The position numbers and the translations under genes were made by a program. Shown here piece after piece: positions 56,478-64,000 of a stretch of DNA of 64,000 bases. The stretch spans positions 40,138,501 to 40,202,500 of the forward strand of contig OX031057.1 in assembly GCA_943736015.1 (NCBI GenBank), given 5' to 3'. The notes under the pieces were generated by a model. That model saw only the letters and a program-made list of their open reading frames with translations, did not search any database and was not told the origin of the DNA. This DNA comes from Tridacna crocea. Taxonomy: Eukaryota; Mollusca; Bivalvia; Cardiida; Cardiidae. Every line of letters begins with the position of its first letter. Within the stretch, counting starts at the first letter, position 1.

Positions 56478-56796
56478 AATGCACTATAATGATTTATGGT
56501 CTTAGACTGTAGCTTCATTTGATTGAAGAGCATGTAAAACTGGTTTTTCACATGTTGAATGACTCAGAACTTCACTCCATACATGGTGTATTGTGGAATT
56601 ACTCCTTTTTTTGTGGTGCATCCTCTTTTACCATAACTCTGTTGAGGTTTGAATAATCTTAGCATTTACCAGTTGAACTCGAGTGAAGATGCACCTTTCT
56701 GGTGCAAGCCATGTTAATTTAACATGGTATTTAATTTTAAATATCTTATGCTTTTCCTTTTTTTACCTTCATTTCAAAAGTTCCCTTTGAGGGTGA

Positions 56797-56802
56797 AATA
56801 AA
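56797..56802 (+). terminator. Candidate poly(A) signal
   Basis: AATAAA followed by GAAGTTTTTGTG, a GT-rich stretch within 15 bp. Possible 3' end of the CFAP77 transcript. Confidence 0.35.
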
Positions 56803-56829
56803 GAAGTTTTTGTGACCTAAATTTTTTTA

Positions 56830-57555
56830 TATATTGGCTGTCACCATTTTTTTCATATTGTCATCTATGCGATTATATCAGTGTGGCAAAAAGAAATTTT
56901 GTTATGAGAACTGTAAAGATGTGATAGATTTTTCAAACTTTTAACTGTCGTTACATTCCATATCTACATAATGGTAGAAAGGCCTAATAAGAGAACGGTA
57001 TTAACAAACTATGGTGGAGGGTGAATGTCCAAACTTCAATAAGAGTTTGCAACCAATTAAGAATGTACCAAAACACCCATTCTCTGATATTATTACAGAT
57101 TTCCAGACTAACTCTACTTATTTATTGAGATACTGTGCCTGAGCAAGGCTGAGATACTGTACCTGAGCGAAAAAGCTAGAATTTTGAGATGATGTTTAGG
57201 TTGATTAGTGGTTTTAGACAAAAATCAAAAGATCAACTTTAGGTTTAGACATTATTTACAGAACTACCTGTATAATAAAAAGATTATTTTCCTTGTTTTA
57301 AGTCTTCAGTACATCATTCATGGAATCACATTGAACAGTTAACAAATATATGTATAGTACTAGTAACTAAGTATTCACTTGCACACCTGTTTGACATTAT
57401 GCATATTGTCAGTGATTTAAATATGCACACCATATGTTACATCACTGATAGCACTAACAATACTCTAGAAATCTGAATTAAAATTCAAACTAAAACTAAG
57501 ACTTTGAGAGAAATAAAATTGAATTTTGATTCTAGAAGGGTATCTTTAAGCATTT
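56830..57555. other. Unique-looking AT-rich DNA
   Basis: No exon or repeat recognised apart from GAGATACTGT(G/A)CCTGAGC given twice at about 57129 and 57151. Confidence 0.4.
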
Positions 57556-57561
57556 TGACTA

Positions 57562-57772
57562 AGTAATCCATTACCACACAAGCCCTACTTTTGACGATCC
57601 TGAAAAACAAGCCCTTAGAAAACATTGTAGGAAAAGGAGAAAATGCTGGTAACCAGCATTTTCTCCTTTTCCCCCAATGTTTTCTACCCTTCACAAAACA
57701 AATTGTATTTTGTTGTCTGCAAATCCTTTCGATTCGGACAGACCTAAAATTTTGTCGTTTGGTAATGAGTTA
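57562..57772 (+). mobile_element. TTAA MITE, subfamily A
   Basis: Hairpin intact; a 16-bp deletion after ACAAAACAAATT removes the TTTCAGTCAC part; both TTAA ends decayed. Confidence 0.76.
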
Positions 57773-57839
57773 CGACAATAGCTTCTGCTTGAGTTATCTA
57801 AAGGTATTAGATTAAAGTTACTACATACCAAAAAACTAG

Positions 57840-57950
57840 TAGCTCTTTACCAAACAATCCAAACTTTTATTATCCCTGAGAAATTAGCCTTACAAACAAA
57901 ATTGCTGGAAAAGAAGAAAAGTCTTGTTATTTTTGTTTGGTAAGGAGTTA
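57840..57950 (+). mobile_element. TTAA MITE deletion derivative
   Basis: Ends CTCTTTACCAAACAATCC and TTTGGTAAGGAGTTA remain around a 110-bp remnant with no palindrome. Confidence 0.6.
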
Positions 57951-57959
57951 TGTTCAGTA

Positions 57960-59040
57960 ATCAACATTTGATAATCTTTTTCGTGAATAATTGCTTATGA
58001 TCATGTTCAAAATGTGCCATAACAGAGTTATCATCTTTATACCAATTATGTGGTCAATTGTCCTTTTTTTTTTCCTTTTGTCTGTGCGTGGTTTATGCTT
58101 TTTCTTTGAAGAAGATGTAAGATCTTGATTAATTTTGGTTTTTTTTATATGTTGTTTTTTCGTTATTGCTTCCTATTTTGCCAGCATGACAAGGTTAGTC
58201 AAACAAAGAAATACTGGTAGCAATGTAATACTGTTGTTGTTTCAACAAACACATTAACCTTTTCCATAACGTTAATAATAATAATAAAGTATAATACATG
58301 ACTTTATACTATGCTATACAGTCTGAGACTATAATCTTAAATTTTCACATTGAAAAATGTTTTCTTTTTGTTCTTAAGAAAATGACAAAATGACAGCAGC
58401 TGCTGTAGCAAAATTTATTTGCTTGAAACAAGATTTATTCATACTTGTATAAAAGTTGTCAAATTTGTATTTTCTTTGATGCCATTTTAGATGATACATG
58501 TATTAGGCAAGAAAAGATAAAATACAAAAGCTATAGACAGATGTAAAAATCAGTAAAATCAAAGAGAGAAATAAAATGTACATTGTACAATATAGTCAAA
58601 AGTTACAATTATTATGGAAAAGGTCTGACATATTAATTATATCTTAAAAGTAACAGATTTATCTCTAGAAATGGTTGACCTTTTACTTCTCATTAATTTT
58701 GTTTGAAAGTTTTAGAAGATAAATAGATCCCTCGAGTAGGAGAGGGTTAAAAGTTGCAGTGTCAAGTTTGTGAATACTTCTCTCTAATAAGCTTGGTATA
58801 GATTTTAGCTTCCAACAGCAATTTTTTTGTGATTCCCCTTTACCAATTTAAGAGAGTACATGTAGAGTTTTTTGGGTTCATGTTGTGGTTTTAGTGCAGT
58901 TTTAGAAAATGTGTTTCTGCAATATTTTTTAAACTCAGTATAATACATTTATTAATACACAATGTAACATAAAGTAGGCATAGCCATAATTATGTAAAAA
59001 AAACATCGTGAGTATAAGACTAGGAATGTTTGTAAGAAAT
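57960..59040. other. Unique-looking AT-rich DNA
   Basis: Nothing recognised; the lowest repeat density in the window. Short T and AT runs only. Confidence 0.4.
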
Positions 59041-59045
59041 GTTGC

Positions 59046-59258
59046 TTAACTCTTTACCAAACAACAAAATTATAGACTGGTCTGAATTAAAAGCATTTTC
59101 AGACGACAAATAAAAGGTGACTGAAAAACTGTGATTCGATTTGGGAAGAGTAGAAAACATTATGGGAAAAGGAGAAAATGCTGGTTACCAGCATTTTCTC
59201 CTTTTCCTACAATGTTTTCAAAAGGCTTTTTTTCCCAGGGTCGTTAAAATTCGGGATT
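59046..59258 (-). mobile_element. TTAA MITE, subfamily A, plus trailing half copy
   Basis: Left TTAA and hairpin intact. The right end is replaced at about 59258 by a second partial copy (59268-59390) lacking the hairpin tip. Confidence 0.72.
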
Positions 59259-59636
59259 AGATAGATAGAAGTGACTGAAAATTTGAAATTTGTTTTGTGA
59301 CTAGTAGAAAACATCATTTTCAAAACAATGTTTTTAAAAGGCCTCGATTGTTAGGGTCGTTAAAAGTCGGAATTGTGTAGTAATGGGACCGTTAATACAA
59401 ACCCTGATACTATGTGGGATGCTCAATTTACATTGACCCTTTACTCTTACAGCTTTGATATGAATTTGTAGCAGATAATTTTTTAAAAGTCGTATAATGA
59501 TGGAGAATCAACATGAATAAATGTTGAACACATGAATCAATATGAAAACATGTTAGCACATGGAGAAATTTCAGGTAACAGGCAATTTCTTCATTAGCCC
59601 ATTAACTAGTTACCAAAAATTCCTGTGTTTTAGCAC

Positions 59637-59791
59637 AGGAATTTGACATTCTATAACCAAAATAAATGATCAAATATGAAAAAAAAATCTCCCCTATACA
59701 ATGTAAACATGTGTTTATATTATATAGGGGAGATTTTTTTTTTTTATTTCATATTTGATCATTTATTTTGATTATAAAATGTCAAGTTCCT
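59637..59791. repeat. Long AT-rich palindrome
   Basis: AGGAATTTGACATT...AAAATAAATGATCAAATATG... ATCTCCCCTATA pairs with TATAGGGGAGAT... TTTGATCATTTATTTT...GTCAAGTTCCT. Loop about 28 bp. No second copy in the window. Confidence 0.75.
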
Positions 59792-60267
59792 ATGGTTTTA
59801 GGGACTCTGAGGGAAAATATTTTCAAATAATCATAGGAAAAAGAGAAAATGCTGATTACCCACTTTTAATCCTTGTCCCTCAATGTTTTCCATCATTCCA
59901 GCAGCATGTTAGTTGTTGTCTGCAGTTATTGCTTTTCATTTGGACGTATAAAATTTTGTCATTTGATAAAAGTTAATGAATCAAGAAGACTGTGGTCTAA
60001 TACCCATTTATTCTGTACCAAGATTGATATTGGTATTTGCCATGTTGGACAAATATATTGTCCCTGAGATTTATTGGTACAATTTACATGATCATGCTAA
60101 TTTTCAGCCATGTTTGCTCTTCTAATCAAAAGTTAAGTGCTGTGTAAACTGGGCTGTAACCCTTGAAAGACATCATACCCAACAATCTGGAGTTTTGATG
60201 AGCCCGAGAGTCTCAGAGAGAAAGCATTTGGAAAGATTGTAGGAGAAGAACAAAGTACTGGGACTGC

Positions 60268-60391
60268 ATCCACCAATCATTCTCAAGAACATTCTCAGTC
60301 TTATTCTTTAGAATTGGTTAAATTTGTAAGTAACACAATATCTGATAGGCTAAACCATTTGTTTTAGCTAATCAGAAGTTGTGTCACTTTC
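60268..60391. repeat. 'CAATCAGAAGTT' palindromic element, right end lost
   Basis: CATCCACCAATCATTCTCAAG left; AACCATTTGTTTTAGCTAATC centre; ends at TTTCAC where a MITE begins. Confidence 0.6.
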
Positions 60392-60579
60392 ACTCTTTAC
60401 TACACGACAAAATATTGCACCAGTTCAAATTGAAGGCATTAATTTTGCAGACGATAAAATAAAATGTGACTAAAAAGTTGACACTTATTTTACCAGCATT
60501 TTCTCCTTTTCCCACAATGTTTTCATAAGGTTTCTTTTACAGGGGTGTTAAAAGTCGGGATTGTGTGGTAAAGGGTTAA
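60391..60579 (-). mobile_element. TTAA MITE, left hairpin arm deleted
   Basis: Goes from AGTTGACACTTATTTT straight to ACCAGCATTTTCTCC; right end GTGGTAAAGGGTTAA intact. Confidence 0.72.
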
Positions 60580-60639
60580 AATGTTGAAAATCTTGGGATA
60601 CTGAAACAAAGATTTTTCTTAAGAATGATTGAACACTGA

Positions 60640-61130
60640 TCCTGGTGACCAGCATTTTCTTATTGTCCTTCAATGCTTTCTATCAGAGAAGTTAGCCGTA
60701 TTTGTACTAATATCTAGTGCCTGCAATTACTTTGAATGTAGAACAGTCAAGGGTAAACATTGCCAAACAGTGCTGAGTTTTCACCACTTGGAAAAGTAAG
60801 CCTTTGAAAACATTGTAGGAATAGGAGAAAATGCTAATAACCCCCATTTTCTCTTTTTGCTACCATGTCTTCAAAGACTAATCCCATTAGTAAAGCCAAA
60901 CGTAACTTGCTGGCAAAATTTTAATGCTCTGGCCTTGGTAGAGTCTTAAATATTATTGTTTGGTACAGTAAAATCAGTACCAGACAACTTGAGTTTTAAC
61001 CACCCAGAGAAATACAGACTTTGAAAACATTTTGGAAAAAGTTTTAACAGCAATGTTTCGTTTACCAACCATATTTTCTGCTCTTGAAAAGTCAAAATCT
61101 ACCATGTCAACCGGGTACAATTTGTCGAGT
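60640..61130. mobile_element. Run of three or four degenerate TTAA MITE fragments
   Basis: Pieces near 60645 (GACCAGCATTTTCTTATTG), 60795-60960 (TAGGAATAGGAGAAAATGC; TTGTTTGGTACAG) and 61020-61080 (TTTGGAAAAAGTTTTAACAG). Old, overlapping insertions. Confidence 0.45.
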
Positions 61131-61138
61131 GCGAACAT

Positions 61139-61367
61139 TTAACTCTTTAGCAAACAAATTCTAGTTTTTGCAACCCTGAGATAGAAGCCTTTTGAAAACA
61201 TTGTGGGAAAAGAAGAAAATGCTGGTAACCAGCATTTTCTCCTTTTCCCACAATGTTTTCAACCCTGTGGGAAACATATTTCCATTTCTGAGGTATATTT
61301 ATTTTGTCTTCTGCAAGTGATTTGAATTTGGATCGGTCTAAAATTTTGCCTTTTGGTAACAAGTTAA
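61139..61367 (+). mobile_element. TTAA MITE, subfamily A
   Basis: Both TTAA ends; hairpin with GAAAAGAAGAAAATGC in one arm. Confidence 0.8.
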
Positions 61368-61621
61368 ACATAGAGGTCAAAGTCACATCATCTGTTCAAG
61401 AGCTTTAATACTTATTATAGCTTTACTATAAGCACTTTTCTGGACAGTATAAACAAAGATCAGACTGCACAAAACAAGATTTTATGAGGAATATCATGAT
61501 TAAATTAGTCATGAAATTACTATGTAGATCTTATCATCATGTATTAAGATGTCCATAATTTAGAGCGCCTGGATTTAAAATGTAATATCTACATACTTAC
61601 CTATAAGGTCTTTAGGTCTCA

Positions 61622-61826
61622 AGTTTTTACCAAATGACAAAATTTGTGCTAATTGAAAGCATTTGCATAGAACAAATAAGGAAACCAAATAGTGGCCTCT
61701 GTCTCGGGAGGGTAGAAAACATTGTGGAAAAAGGAGAAAATGCTGGTTACCAGCATTTTCTCCTTTTTCCACAATGTTTTCAAAAGCTGTATTTTTCAAG
61801 GTCTTCAAAAGGCGATAAAGGTTTAA
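61622..61826 (-). mobile_element. TTAA MITE, subfamily A, shortened
   Basis: Perfect hairpin with AAAAAGGAGAAAATGC arms, but both termini eroded. Confidence 0.7.
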
Positions 61827-61886
61827 AGTTTCAAAGTATTCATGATCCAATACAAATCAGCAAACAGTGCAGTGTCATGATGGCTC

Positions 61887-62094
61887 TTATCCCTTTACCA
61901 AATAATAAAGTTGTGGACTTTTCCAACTTCAAAGTGTCTGCAGAACACAAATTGAATGTATCTCGGATGATGTAATTTAATTTTGAAAGAGTAGGAAACA
62001 TTGTGAAAGAAAGAGAAAATGCTGGTTACCAGCATTTTCTCCTTTTCTTCAGATTTTTTTTTAGGGTTGTTAGCGTCATGTCGTAAATGGTTAA
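61887..62094 (-). mobile_element. TTAA MITE, diverged
   Basis: CTTATCCCTTTACCAAATAA left; hairpin right arm cut at TTTTCTTCAGATTTT; GTAAATGGTTAA right. Confidence 0.65.
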
Positions 62095-62099
62095 CAGCT

Positions 62100-62670
62100 T
62101 GGGTACCAATGTCAAGATGGCCATTTTCAGAGAGTTCAATTAGTCAAATCTTTCAAGTTTTTCTTTGAAAATTATCATACTTTTGAACTCAATTTTACAG
62201 CAAAGAAGAAAACTTATTGCTTTGAGGGTAATTGCATGTAGCCCATTTTACGGACACTTCTCTTTTTACAGTGCTTTGATAATATGAAATACTTATACTA
62301 TATACATATATATATTTTTTAAATCTTACACTTATTTTCTTTCAGTATGCCATTCAGACATAATTACTGACTGAACAAACATGCTCAATATTTTTTCTGT
62401 CCAAAGTATATTCATTTTCGAAATGAATAACAGATTATCATTGGCATGTAAAAAGCAATTGACTCTTTTGCCGATTTTGATTGACAGATCTACGAACATC
62501 TTATCAGCCATTGAAAACACAGCATTGGGAGTCATGTAAACAAAAGTATGACACAATTTCTGCTTTGCTCGTCAGGCTTGACAACCAACAACCAATATAG
62601 CGCATTACTAAGTTACTAAGGGGGGGGGGGGGTGCCAAACTCACCTTGAAAGAAAGGTCAATTGTCTTGA
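62100..62670. other. AT-rich DNA with a G tract
   Basis: Poly-G run at about 62620-62632; nothing else recognised. Confidence 0.35.
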
Positions 62671-62675
62671 CGATA

Positions 62676-62903
62676 TTTAGCTTTTCCACACAAAACAAAA
62701 TTTTAGACTTGTCCAAATAGATAAAAAAATGCACATAACTACTAGTACTTCACTGTTGCTCAAAAGATGAATTTTGTCTTTAACATGGTAGAAAACATTG
62801 CTCTAAAGGGAAAAGATGCAGGTATCAGCATTTCCTCTATTTTCCATTATGTTTTCAAAGGGAGTTTTCCTCCTTGTCATCAGAGCTCGAGATTGGATGG
62901 TAA
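62676..62903 (-). mobile_element. Degenerate TTAA MITE
   Basis: TTTTCCACACAAAACAAAAT, GATGCAGGTATCAGCATTTCC, ATTGGATGGTAAAAAC. Confidence 0.55.
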
Positions 62904-63108
62904 AAACTATAAAAAATGACATCATCACAGTTTTATTTAACATATTATGTAGCTTTAGACCTACTGTATACAAGTTCACAAAGTTTCTTTTTGAAGGAGA
63001 ATAAAACATTAGTCAGTAGAATAATAGAAAGTTTCAGTTCAGTAACCCCCCAACCCCTCTTCTTATTATGCCCTCATCTTTGTGTATGTCTTTTGCTTAT
63101 AACTCTTC

Positions 63109-63312
63109 TTAACTCTTTTCCAAACAACATAATTTTAGACTAGTCCAAATTCAATTGCAGAGGACAAAATGATATGTAACCCATCTCCTTTTCCTATGAT
63201 GTTTTCTAATCTGCTGGAAACAAATTTCATTTTTTAGTTACATTTATTTCGGTGTCTGCAAGTGCTTTCAAATTGAACCAGTCTAAAATTTTGTTGTTTG
63301 GTAAAGAGTTAA
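63109..63312. mobile_element. TTAA MITE with two inverted right ends
   Basis: Left TTAACTCTTTTCCAAACAAC..TTGCAGAGGACAAA and right GGTGTCTGCAAG..TTGTTGTTTGGTAAAGAGTTAA are the same end in opposite directions. The normal left end and most of the hairpin are missing. Confidence 0.7.
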
Positions 63313-63555
63313 ATTTGACTGCACTTAAATAATATTCATAAACTGTTCCACTGTATATTTTTTCCACTGTATATTTCTTGAAAGATATTCATAAAGTATT
63401 CCACTGTATATTTCTTCCATTCTCTTTTCTTTTTTGTTCTTACATGCAAGTTTTCAGGGCCTATAAAATAGTCAGTACCCAATAAGATTTTGTCCACAAA
63501 AAAGAGGGTTTGATGCATGTAAGTGATGTGCTTTACAAAAGAAGTTATCAGTTAA

Positions 63556-63784
63556 TTAACCCATTACCACACAATCCCTGCTTTTGACGCCTCTGAGAAA
63601 GAAGCCTTTTGAAAACACTGTACGAAAAGGAGAAAATGCTGGCAACCAGCATTTTCTCCTTTTCCTACAGTGTTTTCTACCCTTCCCAGAACAAATTTCA
63701 GTTGTTCAGACACCTTTATTTTGTCGTCTGCAAATGCTTTCAATTTGAACCAGTCTAAAATTTTGTCGTGTGGTAAAGAGTTAA
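63556..63784 (+). mobile_element. TTAA MITE, subfamily A
   Basis: TTAA ends; hairpin core GCTGGCAACCAGC; matches the copy at 20668 in sharing ACCCTTCCCAGAACAAATTTC. Confidence 0.83.
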
Positions 63785-63871
63785 TTATCCATATAGATGT
63801 CAGAGACTATGACCAGCTGAATACCAGCAAGAAATGGTTCTTGATATGCAGAAGAATTAAAAAAAAAAGTT

Positions 63872-64000
63872 TTAACCCTTTACCAAACAATCCCTGGTTT
63901 TTACGACCCTGAGATAGAAGCCTTTTGAAAACATTGCGGGAAAAGGAGAAAATGCTGGTAACCAGCATTTTCTCCTTTTCCCACAATGTTTTCTACCCTT
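63872..64000 (+). mobile_element. TTAA MITE, subfamily A, cut by window end
   Basis: TTAACCCTTTACCAAACAAT and a full hairpin; the right part lies outside the window. Confidence 0.82.

Noticed and set aside
58181-58189. A 9-nt microexon (CATGACAAG) between TTTTGCCAG and GTTAGT as a further CFAP77 exon
   Set aside because: It is too short to be told from chance and gives no recognisable residues.

Overview
The window reads as nuclear DNA of a multicellular animal, most likely a bivalve mollusc. It has small exons with GT/AG introns of 0.7 to 18 kb, AT-rich non-coding DNA, tRNA-derived SINE heads, and very many short foldback (MITE-like) elements. The species is a guess from repeat style only; a heterodont bivalve such as Dreissena or a relative would fit. 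There are no operons, no prokaryotic genes and no CRISPR array.

Two host genes can be assembled from exons. On the minus strand, 34197 down to 7225, six exons with compatible splice phases give a complete 301-residue type II membrane protein of the METTL24-like/FkbM-type methyltransferase group. On the plus strand, 45494 to at least 54026, five exons with compatible phases encode the conserved part of a CFAP77 (DUF4483) homologue, a ciliary-axoneme protein. An in-frame 66-nt cassette exon and two weak candidate terminal exons may belong to it. The genes are divergent, with start codons 11.3 kb apart. At 43.83-44.17 kb lies an orphan ORF ending in a clean splice donor, with a tandem partial copy of its 3' half.

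Most of the rest is transposon-derived. The dominant family is a roughly 230-bp element bounded by TTAA, with CCCTTTACC-like ends and a central near-perfect hairpin of about 65 bp. It fits a non-autonomous piggyBac-type MITE. I count about 60-70 whole or partial copies in three main subfamilies, roughly a fifth to a quarter of the window. Other families are a double-hairpin element of about 260 bp (reading GTCTCGGATCAGCCTGCGC), a 340-360-bp element with 8-9 bp target duplications, a 'CAATCAGAAGTT' palindrome, a short 'GATCAGACTGCAC' hairpin, and several long single palindromes. Five clear nested insertions give relative ages.

Layout: 1-7 kb, repeats, a 36-bp minisatellite and a possible small membrane-protein exon; 7.2-15.7 kb, METTL24-like exons 6 to 2 among MITEs and two inverted arms of a compound repeat; 15.7-34.1 kb, the 18-kb first intron, packed with MITEs, a LINE fragment, a 300-bp duplicated segment and a 31-bp minisatellite; 34.2-43.8 kb, intergenic and MITE-rich; 43.8-45 kb, orphan ORF and simple repeats; 45.5-56.8 kb, CFAP77 with a 1.25-kb internally repeated element and a 1.15-kb GC-rich element in intron 3; 56.8-64 kb, no recognised gene, mostly older MITE copies.
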